From contig JADJFX010000016.1 of the NCBI GenBank assembly GCA_016708345.1, forward strand, positions 62,001 to 126,000: DNA of 64,000 bases, in the 5' to 3' direction. The notes beneath the pieces are model-generated. The model worked only from the letters and a program-made list of their open reading frames with translations. It had not been told where the DNA came from and ran no database searches. This stretch comes from Candidatus Rhodoferax bjergmarkensis (GTDB lineage: Bacteria; Pseudomonadota; Gammaproteobacteria; Burkholderiales; Burkholderiaceae_C). The position numbers and the translations under genes are program-made. Below are positions 51,905-63,708 of this stretch, in pieces. Positions within the stretch are counted from its first letter, which is position 1. The number at the start of each line of letters is the position of its first letter.

Positions 51905-52315
51905 ATGAAATTAAAGATAGATACGTGGGAAGCGCGGCGAAAAGTCGGGTTTTCAACCACGGTAGAAACCACCGTGGATCAGGTTTCCTCATGGGAAAAA
52001 CCGGCACAAAATTCCCCTAGCAGCCAGCAATTTGATGTGAGCATGGATGTGGCGACGCGGCCTATGGAACTTCATGAGTTTCCTAAAGATCTCAGAATGC
52101 AGCAAGCCATGAATGTCATCGGGCGGGACTACAAGCGCATTCAGACCGTGATCGATTCCTTATGGGGACACCGCGAATGTGGGGAGTACCTGCAAAAACT
52201 CATCATGAGCAGCGATGATCCGGCTGGGCATAACCGGATGGGTTTCAAGCGAGAAGTTGTCACAGCCATGTTTGTGCTGAGTGATTTGCATGACGAGCAG
52301 TTCAATCTGTCCTGA
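51905..52315 (+). CDS. Conserved hypothetical protein
   Basis: 136 residues with no family I recognise. No signal or membrane segment. The N-terminal half is polar and probably disordered (TTVDQVSSWEKPAQNSPSS); the C-terminal half is predicted helical (LRMQQAMNVIGRDYKRIQTVID, then ECGEYLQKLIMSS and VTAMFVLSDLHDEQ). Start ATG 51905 with GGAA upstream. The 213-bp gap before it is AT-rich. It stands alone between sodC (divergent) and the oxidoreductase (convergent). A role in regulation or protein binding would be a guess. Confidence 0.7.
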   Translation: MKLKIDTWEARRKVGFSTTVETTVDQVSSWEKPAQNSPSSQQFDVSMDVATRPMELHEFPKDLRMQQAMNVIGRDYKRIQTVIDSLWGHRECGEYLQKLIMSSDDPAGHNRMGFKREVVTAMFVLSDLHDEQFNLS

Positions 52316-52921
52316 TGTCTTGATGAATTGACCGATCTTTATCGGTTTGCTTGCAATTGACCGGACAACAAGATGCGTGTCCCCTCTTCGGCTTGGTCAA
52401 CCGCTTTTAACAGCGCTTGGGCTACTTGTTTGGCTGTGATGGCCCGGTAGTTGGCTGGAATCAGCGGCTGGAACAGCTTCATGGCGATGAGACCTAACTT
52501 TTCACCTGCTCGGGTGGGTTGTGCCAATGCATCACGGTTTCCGTCCAGCATGGATGGTCTGGCAATAACCAGTGATTTAAAGCCCAGCTGCATGAGCGCA
52601 GCTTCCATCTCGCCTTTAACCCGGTTGTAAAAAACAACCGAACCAGCATCAGCGCCCATGGCGCTGATTGCTCCTAATTTGGTAGCGCCTGACGCTTTTG
52701 CCATGCGCGCTACGGCCACAACAGCATCAAAATCTACAGCGCGAAAAGATGACTGGCTGCCAGCTACCTTTATGGTGGTGCCCAGCGCAATGTACGCATC
52801 GTCAATGTGATCGATGCCAGCCAAGGTGCTCAGGGTTTTGAAATCCACCACATGGTTGACGAGCTTCGGGCTCTTGACTACCACGGGTCGGCGGCCCACA
52901 CAGTGAACCGCCGAGTAGCGT

Positions 52922-54667
<1,746 letters not shown>

Positions 54668-54993
54668 AGTGTGGCGCCAGTCCTGGGCGCTATGGCATCG
54701 GCCGGTCTTGATGCATAAAGCAGCAAGTCAGTCTTAAGGCAGATGGGGTACAAAAGTGGAACGTTGCGCTTTGGCATTGTTCCCAGCATGGTGCTGATAT
54801 TGTGGGCAACTGAAGCACCACAATGGTTGTATTGTCGCACATTGTCGTCAATCGAGTTTCAACATGCTTGTCTTCGATGTGCGTTGTCATCGTCGGGGTG
54901 TACGCAACAAAACGTTAAAGTGCTGTTCACGCAGGTCGGCAACAGGGAGAATGTCGTTGGTGGCCGGGATTCGCAACCAAGGGAGAATGGCGT
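54668..54993. other. Gene-free 326-bp divergent intergenic region
   Basis: Lies between rhlE (minus) and the first DUF1631 gene (plus), so it should contain both promoters and probably an rhlE leader. I see AT-rich patches around 54830-54870 (TTGTATTGTCG repeats such as ATTGTCGCACATTGTCG), but no hexamer pair good enough to call. No RNA gene or small ORF with a ribosome site; a GGGAGA at 54981 serves the DUF1631 start. Confidence 0.6.
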
Positions 54994-57222
54994 GTGATGA
55001 AGAAGTTTATGCTTCGACGCGTGGGTGTGTCAGACGATCCGTCTCATGGTCGCCCATCTTTGCAAGATTGCCTTGAAGCAGTCCTCTTGCAGGCCGATAC
55101 GCTGGTGACTGACGTGCTTGACGGCTTGGCAGTTTCGGTCGCAAAAACAAAGGGGAAAAGCGCTTACGGCGATGGTGTGGCGGTCAGCAAGACCGTTGTC
55201 GATTGGTTGTGTGCCCAAGCTCCTGCCGTCAAAAAAACTTTTTCAGCCCAGTTGAGGCTGGGCATTTACAACAGCGGATCGTCGGACTTGGCAGAGCAAC
55301 CCCAGGTGCGCTTTGATGACTTGCAGCTGCTGGATCGAAAACAAATTGATGCCAGCATCGAATTTGCGATTGCCCAGCAGGAAATATTCCGCAGTGTCGA
55401 TGAGGCGCTGCCCGCTTTGAACGCCTTGGTCAGCAGTTTACTCGGCTGGATGACGGTTCAGCCGCAACTCAATCCCCTCAAGCCTGATGTGTTTGTGCGC
55501 GCGTTGCAAACGTGTCTTGTCCAGCACGTGCCGGATGAAGGGCCACGCGCGGCACTGATCACACCAGCAGCCGGTCTCTTGGGCGTTAGTCTTCGCCAAC
55601 TGTACCGGGAGATCTGTGACTGGCTGCGTTCACAGGGAATAGAGCCCGCAACACCGGTTGGTGTTCCGATAGGTGGGCGCGGCGTGGGGGCTGCCAAAGG
55701 CGAGGAAAACTCAGTCACCCGCACGATGGTCACGCTCGATAAGCTCAGAAAGCTGCTATCAGGAGAGTTGGATGGGGCACCGCCGGTCATGCGTGATTTC
55801 TTGCAGACCTTGCCGGCATCGTTCGTGGCCATGGAGGATATGAAGCTCGTCGAGCCGATGATGAAGCGCTTGGCTGCGCGGGCCAATTTGCCGGTGGATG
55901 TGACTGAAATGCCAAAGAAACCGGCAGCAGGAATTGCCCGCGAAAAAACCCAAGGCAAACAGCTCGGATTGCAATTGGGCGAGGAGGTCGTTCGGATGAT
56001 GCTGGACAACCTGATGCAGGACACGCGGTTGTTGCTTCCAGTGCGTGAAGTGATTCAGAAGCTGGAGCCGGTTCTTTTGGTGTTGTCCCGCTCGGACCCT
56101 CGGTTTTTTAGTGACCGACAGCATCCCGCACGTCAGTTCCTGGACCGCGTCACGCACCGCAGTTTGGGCTTTGCCAGCGAGCGTGATACTGGTTTCCTGC
56201 CGTTTCTCAAGTCTATTTCAGAGGCTGTCACTGGGTTAAATCAAGGCGATGGTGAGGCGGCCGCGTTCACGTTAAATTTGCGAAAACTGGAAGACGGCTG
56301 GGCACAGGACGAATCAGTTCAGCGTCAGCAACACGAAGAGGCCGCTCGTACGCTCTTGCATGCGGAACAACGAAATTTGTTGGCACAACGCATGGCAGAT
56401 GATTTTCATGAGCGCGTCAAGGGCAAGGATATTCCTGAACTGGTGGTCGGATTCTTGCGTGGGCCCTGGGCTCAGGTGGTGGCGCAGTCCCAGTTGACAT
56501 GCGCCGACGGCAGCGTCGATTCAGAAGGCTATTTGGCGCTGGTCGACGATTTTATTTGGAGTGTAGATATCCGCTTGGCCAAGCGCAACCGGGTCAGGCT
56601 GATGCAACTGCTGCCCAACTTGCTGAGCAAACTGCGCCAAGGCCTGAACAGTATTCAGTACCCGCCGGAGCGGGTTCCCGTTTTTTTCGACGCTTTGATT
56701 GCTTTGCACGAAAAAGCATTTGAAGGTCATCGCGTCAAGCCGGTGATCGAGCCCAGCGCCGACGAACAACCCGTGCTGCAGGCTATGGATGCTGACGAAA
56801 ATGCTGAACAAGCTCCGGATGAAGTTGCATCGTCTCAGGCGTCGCCCACTTCTGAATTCTGGCTCAGGCATGACGAAGCAAAAGATTCAGGTTACTTGGC
56901 AGAGGAAGAACTGCCATTGACCGAAGGCTCGCAGCGTCCTTTGTCGGTGGGCGACTTGAACGTAGGCGTGTGGGTGGAGCTGCTTGTGGAGGGTGCATGG
57001 CTGCGCGCACAACTTACATGGACCAGCCCGCACCGCACACTGTTCATGTTCATCTCCCATGGTGGTTTGGCGCATTCGATGTCCCGGCGCACCATGGACC
57101 GGCTGTTGATGCAGGGCTCTATCCGCTTTGTGTCAGATGGTCACCTAGTTGACAACGCCTTGGATGCTGTGGCACGCATGGCCCTGCAAAATGACATGGG
57201 GCAGCAGGCGAAAAAGATTTAA
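54994..57222 (+). CDS. DUF1631 family protein, paralogue 1
   Basis: Large soluble protein of 742 residues, DUF1631, function unknown. The N-terminal 600 residues are mostly helical (FDDLQLLDRKQIDASIEFAI; LLPVREVIQKLEPVLLVLSR; DPRFFSDRQHPARQFLDRV). A short acidic linker (about 600-640) leads to a small beta-rich C-terminal domain (about 650-740: VGVWVELLVEGAWLRAQLTW, SPHRTLFMFIS, MSRRTMDRLL) that resembles PilZ-like barrels; that comparison is inference. Start GTG 54994 or ATG 54997 after GGGAGA. A homologue of the same build lies 1.8 kb downstream, on the other side of ettA. Confidence 0.85.
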   Translation: MMKKFMLRRVGVSDDPSHGRPSLQDCLEAVLLQADTLVTDVLDGLAVSVAKTKGKSAYGDGVAVSKTVVDWLCAQAPAVKKTFSAQLRLGIYNSGSSDLAEQPQVRFDDLQLLDRKQIDASIEFAIAQQEIFRSVDEALPALNALVSSLLGWMTVQPQLNPLKPDVFVRALQTCLVQHVPDEGPRAALITPAAGLLGVSLRQLYREICDWLRSQGIEPATPVGVPIGGRGVGAAKGEENSVTRTMVTLDKLRKLLSGELDGAPPVMRDFLQTLPASFVAMEDMKLVEPMMKRLAARANLPVDVTEMPKKPAAGIAREKTQGKQLGLQLGEEVVRMMLDNLMQDTRLLLPVREVIQKLEPVLLVLSRSDPRFFSDRQHPARQFLDRVTHRSLGFASERDTGFLPFLKSISEAVTGLNQGDGEAAAFTLNLRKLEDGWAQDESVQRQQHEEAARTLLHAEQRNLLAQRMADDFHERVKGKDIPELVVGFLRGPWAQVVAQSQLTCADGSVDSEGYLALVDDFIWSVDIRLAKRNRVRLMQLLPNLLSKLRQGLNSIQYPPERVPVFFDALIALHEKAFEGHRVKPVIEPSADEQPVLQAMDADENAEQAPDEVASSQASPTSEFWLRHDEAKDSGYLAEEELPLTEGSQRPLSVGDLNVGVWVELLVEGAWLRAQLTWTSPHRTLFMFISHGGLAHSMSRRTMDRLLMQGSIRFVSDGHLVDNALDAVARMALQNDMGQQAKKI

Positions 57223-57300
57223 ACAATTATTTGCCTGGTGCCAGACCGGAGCGTGCCCTGATAATGCAGGTTTTCCATTTCGCAATACCTCGCAAGACCC

Positions 57301-58962
57301 ATGGCTCAATACGTATTTTCCATGAATCGCCTCGGCAAGATCGTGCCGCCCAAGCGTTTCATTCTCAAAGACATTTCACTTAGCTTCTTTCCCGGTGCCA
57401 AAATTGGCGTGTTGGGAACCAACGGCTCTGGCAAGTCCACCTTGCTCAAAATCATGGCCGGAGTAGACAAGGAGTTTGAAGGTGAAGCCGTCCCGATGGC
57501 GGGACTGAACATTGGCTACTTGCCCCAAGAGCCTCAACTCGACCCAGATCAAACGGTGCGAGAGAGTGTGGAAGCCGGCATGGGTGCTGTAATTGCAGCC
57601 AAGGCCCGACTGGAACAAATCTACGCTGCATATGGCGAGGAAGATGCCGATTTTGACGCGCTGGCGGAAGAGCAGGCCAAAATGGAGGCGATTATCGGCA
57701 GTGCGGGTACTGATTCAGAGCATCAACTTGAGATCGCGGCCGATGCGTTGCGTTTGCCGCCTTGGGAAGCCAAGGTCGGGTTGCTGTCCGGTGGCGAGAA
57801 GCGCCGCGTTGCCCTGTGCCGTCTGCTGCTGTCCAAGCCCGATATGTTGCTTTTGGACGAGCCCACCAATCACTTGGACGCCGAATCGGTAGATTGGCTG
57901 GAGCAATTCTTGCAGCGCTACCCGGGTACTGTAGTGGCCATTACCCACGATCGCTACTTTTTGGACAATGCGGCCGAGTGGATTTTGGAGCTCGATCGGG
58001 GCAACGGAATCCCCTACAAAGGCAACTACAGTTCGTGGCTGGAGCAAAAACAAGAGCGCTTGGTGCAGGAGCAAAAAGGCGAGGAATCTCGTGCCAAGGC
58101 GCTCAAGAAAGAGCTTGAATGGTCACGCCAAAATCCCAAGGCCCGGCAGGCAAAGAGCAAGGCCCGTTTGGCCCGCTTTGAAGAATTGTCAGATTTTGAA
58201 TACCAAAAGCGTAACGAAACGAATGAAATTTTCATTCCCGTGGCGGAACGGCTAGGCAATGAAGTCATCGAGTTTGTCAATGTCAGCAAATCATTCGGCG
58301 ACCGTTTGCTGATCGACAACCTGAGCTTCAAAGTGCCTGCAGGCGCGGTTGTGGGCATCATTGGCCCCAATGGAGCGGGTAAATCCACCTTGTTCCGCAT
58401 GATTGCCGGCAAGGAAAAACCCGATAGCGGTGAAGTCAAAATCGGCTCCACCGTCCGAATGGCCTTTGTGGACCAGAATCGCGATGATTTGGCGAACGAA
58501 AAGACCGTCTGGGAAGATGTTTCAGGCGGACTTGACATTCTGAACGTCGGTAAATTCCAGATGGCCAGCCGTGCTTATTGCGGGCGGTTCAATTTCAATG
58601 GCTCGGATCAACAAAAGCGGGTCGGGACTTTATCGGGTGGCGAGCGTGGGCGCTTGCATCTGGCTAAAACCCTGATCGCCGGCGGCAATGTGCTGATGCT
58701 GGACGAACCCTCGAATGATCTGGATGTTGAAACTTTGCGCGCGCTTGAAGATGCCTTGCTGGAGTTCGCCGGATCACTCATGGTCATCAGCCATGACCGC
58801 TGGTTCCTCGACCGCATTGCGACGCACATTCTGGCGTGCGAGGGCGACAGCCAATGGACCTTCTTCGATGGCAACTACCAAGAGTATGAAGCCGACAAGA
58901 AGAAACGTCTGGGTGAAGAGGGTGCCAAACCCAAGCGGATGCGCTTTAAAGCGTTGAAGTAA
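57301..58962 (+). CDS. ettA: Energy-dependent translational throttle protein EttA (ABC-F)
   Basis: Soluble ABC-F ATPase of 553 residues that binds the ribosomal E site and gates entry into elongation by ATP/ADP ratio. First ABC domain: Walker A GTNGSGKSTLL, signature LSGGEKRRVALC, Walker B LLLDEPTNHLD. A linker with basic helices (about 240-310) precedes the second domain: GPNGAGKSTLF, LSGGERGRLHLAK, LMLDEPSNDLD. N-terminal MAQYVFSMNRLGKIVPPK is diagnostic. Intact. It sits between two DUF1631 paralogues on the same strand. Confidence 0.95.
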   Translation: MAQYVFSMNRLGKIVPPKRFILKDISLSFFPGAKIGVLGTNGSGKSTLLKIMAGVDKEFEGEAVPMAGLNIGYLPQEPQLDPDQTVRESVEAGMGAVIAAKARLEQIYAAYGEEDADFDALAEEQAKMEAIIGSAGTDSEHQLEIAADALRLPPWEAKVGLLSGGEKRRVALCRLLLSKPDMLLLDEPTNHLDAESVDWLEQFLQRYPGTVVAITHDRYFLDNAAEWILELDRGNGIPYKGNYSSWLEQKQERLVQEQKGEESRAKALKKELEWSRQNPKARQAKSKARLARFEELSDFEYQKRNETNEIFIPVAERLGNEVIEFVNVSKSFGDRLLIDNLSFKVPAGAVVGIIGPNGAGKSTLFRMIAGKEKPDSGEVKIGSTVRMAFVDQNRDDLANEKTVWEDVSGGLDILNVGKFQMASRAYCGRFNFNGSDQQKRVGTLSGGERGRLHLAKTLIAGGNVLMLDEPSNDLDVETLRALEDALLEFAGSLMVISHDRWFLDRIATHILACEGDSQWTFFDGNYQEYEADKKKRLGEEGAKPKRMRFKALK

Positions 58963-58989
58963 TCTATCCGATCAGGAACAGGAACGGCG

Positions 58990-61311
58990 ATGGTAACGAA
59001 CCCCAAGCACGACTTTTGTGATCGGCATCCGGTGTTGTACCAAGCCGCACTGTCTCAGGCCGCGCAGGCGGGTGAATCCATGATGGCCAAAGTGCTTGCG
59101 CATACCCGTCTGTCGCTGCAGGAATGTGTCAAAAAGGCGCGTGGCCTTGCTGAGCGGGATCAGGCGGAATTGGCCCTGAAACTTCTCGATAGCCACCAGC
59201 GCGGTTTATGCGAACAGTATTCGCCGGCCCTGAAAAGTGTTTTCAACCAAACTTCATCCGATGCCATGCCTGAAGGAGGGGGCTTGGCGAGGCCCCATTT
59301 TGATCAATTGGATTTGATGGATTCAGAGCAGGTGCAAGAAAGCGTCGTGCTTGCGCGCGCGCAGCAGGCTGCGATGCTCGTGATCGAGGGTGCGCTGGCA
59401 GAACTTAATACGTATATTTGTGCAACGCTTGGCTTGAAATTCGTGCAACCTGAGAAAAATCTCCTGCGGCCGGAAATTTTTCTGCAGGCGCTTCAAAGTG
59501 TTTTGTTGCAAACACAGGTGTTACCAGCCGTGCGCATGAGCTGGCTTTCGCACATGGGGCTTCCCTTGGGGCAAGAATTGAGCACTTTGTATGCGAGCTT
59601 GTCGGCGCAACTGGCCAGCAAGGGTATCAAGCCTGCTGGTTATGCTGTACTTCAAGCGAAAGCCGCCCATCTGCAGACGAATGGCTCCAAAGTGCTTTTA
59701 GATTCCGATCGGCGTTCACCTGAGCGGAATCGATCTGCCGCAGCACCGGGTTCCTCAGTTTTGACGCTGGACCATTTGCGCAAGTTGCTTGCGGGTGAGT
59801 TGGACTACGACGCCGTCGATGCCGTACCTGCTGGTTCGCAGCAAAATGCTTCGCGCAAGATGGCATCGTCGACGGGCGCGGCGCAGACAGGCGAGCAGAT
59901 GAGTCGCAGTTTTGTGGCCACCGTTCCCGCTGCGATGCAAGCTCTTTCCGAAATGAAGCAGGTCGAGCAATTGATTGAGCGCTTGGTTGACCGTGAAGTC
60001 AAGGGGGGGAGCAAGGTCGTGGATCAGGAAGACGCGATGCAGGCGGTGCGTGACCATTTTCGTCGCGTCGCCAGTGGCGCTGGGCAAGCGCTCGGTCTGG
60101 AAGTCGTTAGCCTGATGGTGGAGAACATTGCGCAGGATTCCCGCCTGCTTGAACCCGTTAAAGAACTGATTCGGCGTTTGGAACCCGCGCTTTTGCGCTT
60201 GGCTTTAGTCGATCCGCGTTTTTTTATTGATAAACAGCACCCTGCGCGGCGTTTGCTGGAAGAAATAACGCATCGCAGCTTTGCTTACGAGACAGAGGAT
60301 GCCCCCGGATTTTCCCAATTTTTGGCCGTGGTAACGCAGGTTGTGGCTCCATTGGCAGCTCGTGCCATACCGGATGCCCAGCCATTTGAGGAAGCTTTGT
60401 CCGGTCTGCTTTCATTGTGGGACGAAGGCAAGTCAGCCAGTCAGTTTTTGCCTGCGATGAAAGCCTTGCAGGAGGTCGAGGCGCGCCATTTGCTGGCTGA
60501 AAAAATGGCGGCAGATATCAGGGCACGGCCCAGTGCCGAACGCGTCCCCGTGAGTGTCCTTGATTTTGCATGCGGTCCATGGGCTCAGGTGATGGCAAAT
60601 GCTCGATTGACCGACACCACCGGTAACGACGATCCAGGTCGGTACCGTGAGCTTTTATTGGCCCTTTTTTGGAGTGCGCAGCCGGAGCTGGCACGAAAAA
60701 ATGTTGGCAAGCTGACCAAGCTGATTCCACGGCTGCTGGGCAAGCTCAGGGAGGGGCTTGATTCGATTGGATATCCTGCTCGCAAAGCCAGCGCCTTTTT
60801 TGAATTGCTGATGAAATTGCACCAGCAGGCATTCAAACAGGTGGCTGATGCGTCAAATGATGTGCCGGCTCCTGCAGCGCGCGCGAGTTCGCTGGTGCAG
60901 TTGGATGCTTGGGTGGTACCGGCCGAGGCTAAGGTGTCTGGCTTCATGTCAATGCCTGACGAAGATACAACCTCATCATCCGATGCAGGTCAGCCTGTTG
61001 TAGATATGCTGGCGGCGCAGGATGCCGTGGCTGAACCAGTGGCACATGGCGCTTTGGATGTTGGTTCTTGGGTGGAACTGCGAATCAACGGGGTATGGGT
61101 TCGCACCCAACTGACTTGGGCCAGTCCGCATGGCTCCCTGTTTCTTTTTACCTGCGCCGATGGCAGCACCCAGTCCATGACGCGGCGCTTGCGTGACAAG
61201 TTGCTGTCAATTGGCAATATGCGCGTGGTGTCTGATCAACCACTGGTGGATGCGGCTCTGGACGCCGTGGTCCAAACTGCCATGCTCAACAGCATCGATA
61301 TCAAGCCCTGA
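58990..61311 (+). CDS. DUF1631 family protein, paralogue 2
   Basis: Homologue of the gene at 55.0 kb, 773 residues, from ATG 58990, 27 bases after ettA and so probably co-transcribed with it. Same plan: helical bulk (matching phrases LDLMDSEQVQESVVLARAQQ, LLEPVKELIRRLEPALLRLA, DPRFFIDKQHPARRLLEEI) and a C-terminal beta-rich domain (about 680-770: VGSWVELRINGVWVRTQLTW, SPHGSLFLFT, MTRRLRDKLLS). It differs mostly in the N-terminus and linkers, so the pair probably arose by an old duplication. Function unknown. Its stop overlaps the end of the convergent TAXI gene by 11 bases. Confidence 0.85.
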   Translation: MVTNPKHDFCDRHPVLYQAALSQAAQAGESMMAKVLAHTRLSLQECVKKARGLAERDQAELALKLLDSHQRGLCEQYSPALKSVFNQTSSDAMPEGGGLARPHFDQLDLMDSEQVQESVVLARAQQAAMLVIEGALAELNTYICATLGLKFVQPEKNLLRPEIFLQALQSVLLQTQVLPAVRMSWLSHMGLPLGQELSTLYASLSAQLASKGIKPAGYAVLQAKAAHLQTNGSKVLLDSDRRSPERNRSAAAPGSSVLTLDHLRKLLAGELDYDAVDAVPAGSQQNASRKMASSTGAAQTGEQMSRSFVATVPAAMQALSEMKQVEQLIERLVDREVKGGSKVVDQEDAMQAVRDHFRRVASGAGQALGLEVVSLMVENIAQDSRLLEPVKELIRRLEPALLRLALVDPRFFIDKQHPARRLLEEITHRSFAYETEDAPGFSQFLAVVTQVVAPLAARAIPDAQPFEEALSGLLSLWDEGKSASQFLPAMKALQEVEARHLLAEKMAADIRARPSAERVPVSVLDFACGPWAQVMANARLTDTTGNDDPGRYRELLLALFWSAQPELARKNVGKLTKLIPRLLGKLREGLDSIGYPARKASAFFELLMKLHQQAFKQVADASNDVPAPAARASSLVQLDAWVVPAEAKVSGFMSMPDEDTTSSSDAGQPVVDMLAAQDAVAEPVAHGALDVGSWVELRINGVWVRTQLTWASPHGSLFLFTCADGSTQSMTRRLRDKLLSIGNMRVVSDQPLVDAALDAVVQTAMLNSIDIKP

Positions 61312-62629
61312 GAAGCCGGGTTCGCACCAGTTCAATGTGGTTGCGCAGGTCATAGAGTTCGTCTGCGTACGACAAAGGCACAGTGATTTTTTCAACATGC
61401 AACTCCAATTGACGCAGTTCATCGACCAAAGCCTGAACGGGGTCAGCGCCCTCGGTGGCGCGGTCTTCAATGTCCCGCAATTGCGCGTACCAGCGAAACA
61501 CCTTGGAGCGAATCTTGAACTCGTATAGCGGCGGCACGATGCGACTCAGAGGCAGCAGCACCGCCACGATGATCCCCAGCGCCAGCCACATGCGCTCCAC
61601 CAGGTTCGCGTAGGCGAAAGGCAAGTAGCGTTGCAGCAGTGGAATGCCATCGCGAATGGTGCGCTGGGCTTCGCGCGACAGGGGGAACTCGGTATTGGCT
61701 GTGTTGGGGTACTCATGCGCCCGGTTAAACCAGCCGGCCGGGCTGTGCAAACCCTGTGAGGTCTGTGAAACAAGCTGCAAGAGGGCAGGGTGTACGCTAT
61801 CGCGGGCCAAAAGGGTGGTGGTCGGAGCCACCAGGCGAACATCTTGCGCAGGCAGGTCACTGGCCAGATCAACCACGCCACGCGGCAGCGTCACCGGCGT
61901 CAAAAAACCAAAGCGCCGTGAGTAGGCCTCACTCTGGGCAAAATCCATCAGTTTGACACCCGGCGTTTGTAGCAGCATTTGCACCATGGGAGATTCTGGT
62001 GCCGAGGCAAAAACCAGTGCATCGAGTTCACCATTCAAAAAAGCGACCGTTGCTGGCGTTTGTTCCAGCCGGGAAAGTTCAATGGCACCATCTGCAATGC
62101 GATTGACATCGAACAGTTTGCCCATCAGGCGTGGCACGCCGCTGCCTTCAGTGCCTACGTTGAAACGCACGCCTTGCAGTTGGGTCAATGAATTCAAAGT
62201 GGCATCTGGCTTGACCTTCTGGGCTGCATCTTCCCGGTAAAAAAGCCACACAGGTTCCACAAACAAGCTGCCAAGCGACAGCAATCCGGCTTGCTCACCG
62301 GTGGGCAGCGCGCCACTGCCGCCCTGCACAAAACCCAAGTCAGCCTTGCCTGCTGCCAACCACGCCAAATTTTGGGAAGAACCTTCGCTGGGCAAAAGCT
62401 GTACTTCAATGCCATAGACAGCCAGCGCCTTGGCATAACGCTTGCCAAATTCGGCGTAAGCGCTTTGTTCTGGTCCGGTCGCCAGTGTCACGCGTTTAGG
62501 GGGCGTTGGGTCAAGCCACCAGTAGGCCAGCATCAGCAGCGCAAGCGTCAACAAAACCAAGGGGCCTGCCGACGTCAGAAGGTCGCGGATCGACAGCAGG
62601 GTGTAGCGAATGGTTTTGGACATAGGCAA
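61301..62629 (-). CDS. TAXI-family TRAP solute-binding protein with membrane anchor
   Basis: Periplasmic binding protein of 442 residues. An N-terminal helix (about 18-40: PLVLLTLALLMLAYWW) anchors or exports it; the TAXI core (about 45-330) has RVTLATGPEQSAYAEFGKRY, GKADLGFVQGGSG and VGTEGSGVPRLM. A second hydrophobic segment (about 345-367) and a coiled-coil C-tail follow. No TRAP membrane subunits are adjacent, so it may be an orphan sensor or work with distant genes. Ligand unknown. The S58 peptidase gene lies 25 bases upstream. Confidence 0.85.
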   Translation of the reverse strand: MPMSKTIRYTLLSIRDLLTSAGPLVLLTLALLMLAYWWLDPTPPKRVTLATGPEQSAYAEFGKRYAKALAVYGIEVQLLPSEGSSQNLAWLAAGKADLGFVQGGSGALPTGEQAGLLSLGSLFVEPVWLFYREDAAQKVKPDATLNSLTQLQGVRFNVGTEGSGVPRLMGKLFDVNRIADGAIELSRLEQTPATVAFLNGELDALVFASAPESPMVQMLLQTPGVKLMDFAQSEAYSRRFGFLTPVTLPRGVVDLASDLPAQDVRLVAPTTTLLARDSVHPALLQLVSQTSQGLHSPAGWFNRAHEYPNTANTEFPLSREAQRTIRDGIPLLQRYLPFAYANLVERMWLALGIIVAVLLPLSRIVPPLYEFKIRSKVFRWYAQLRDIEDRATEGADPVQALVDELRQLELHVEKITVPLSYADELYDLRNHIELVRTRLLRA

Positions 62630-62654
62630 AAGTCAGTCTTGGTTCAAAGGGGGT

Positions 62655-63662
62655 TCAGTGCGTCAGGTCTCGTGCGGCAGGCCAGGTCATGCCACCCACG
62701 CTGATACCCTGGGCCGCCAGCACGGCACGCACCACTGCGCGGGCGGTGACCTCGGCTGCCAGCGTGCCCAGCAGCAGCATGCCTGCCGATTTACCTGCCT
62801 GGCCGGTGCCCAGCGCAAACAAAGTGTCTCCATCTGACATGGTGTGTACCGGGTTAATGCTGCGCGCCAAGCCGTCGTGGGCAACCTGGGCCAAGCGGTG
62901 GGCCTGCGCTTTGGTCAATTGCGCATCGGTCGCCACCACGCCGATGGTGGTGTTGGTGCCCGCCAGCACCGGCTGGGGTGCGCTGCCTGCCATGATGGCT
63001 TCCCGGCTGTTCAGCAGCGAAGCGCCATCGGGTGTGCGTGCGCCTGCCAGCACCTTGCCTGTGCTGGGGTCAATCACATCGCCAACAGCATTGCAGGCCA
63101 CGATGGCCCCCACCGTGATGCCGTCCACCGTGATGGAGGCGCTGCCAATGCCGCCGCGCATGGCGCGTGCCAGGCCAAAAATTTTTCCCACCAAGGCACC
63201 GGCACCTGCGCCCACATTGCCCTGCGCCGGTGGGGTACGACTGGCCGCCACGCAGGCGGCGTAACCGGCGCGTGCGTCAGGGCGAATTCTCGCGTCGCCC
63301 ACTGGCAGATCAAACAGCACGGCGGCAGGCACGATGGGCACCAAGCCGAAACCCACCTGAAGGCCAATGTTGTTTTCTTCCAGCCATTGCATCACGCCGC
63401 TGGCAGCATCGAGCCCCCAGGCGCTGCCACCCGCCAGCACAATGGCATGCACCCGGTCCACCAGATTGGAGGGGTGAAGCAAATCTGTCTCGCGCGTGCC
63501 GGGTGCCGCGCCGCGTACATCTACACCTGCCATCGCACCCTCCCGTGTGATGATCACGGTGCAGCCGGTAGGGCGGCGTGAGTCGGTAAAGTGGCCCACC
63601 TCGACACCGCTCACATCGGTGATGCTGTCAAAGCATGGTGCCACAGGGCTGGTGATGTTCAT
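62655..63662 (-). CDS. P1/S58-family aminopeptidase (DmpA-like)
   Basis: Autoprocessing N-terminal nucleophile hydrolase of 335 residues (DmpA/BapA family), likely an aminopeptidase acting on small or beta-peptides. N-terminal ITDVSGVEVGHFTDSRRPTG; the substrate pocket region VLAGGSAWGLDAA; GNVGAGAGALVGK; and the probable self-cleavage site GGIGSA, where the Ser becomes the new N-terminus. The family DATDAQLTKAQAHRLAQVAHDG-like segment (TKAQAHRLAQ) is present. No signal peptide seen. Starts ATG 63662. Confidence 0.88.
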   Translation of the reverse strand: MNITSPVAPCFDSITDVSGVEVGHFTDSRRPTGCTVIITREGAMAGVDVRGAAPGTRETDLLHPSNLVDRVHAIVLAGGSAWGLDAASGVMQWLEENNIGLQVGFGLVPIVPAAVLFDLPVGDARIRPDARAGYAACVAASRTPPAQGNVGAGAGALVGKIFGLARAMRGGIGSASITVDGITVGAIVACNAVGDVIDPSTGKVLAGARTPDGASLLNSREAIMAGSAPQPVLAGTNTTIGVVATDAQLTKAQAHRLAQVAHDGLARSINPVHTMSDGDTLFALGTGQAGKSAGMLLLGTLAAEVTARAVVRAVLAAQGISVGGMTWPAARDLTH

Positions 63663-63708
63663 GAGCGCAGATTATGCGCAGCAATCAATGCAAGTAAGGC
63701 GGCCATCA

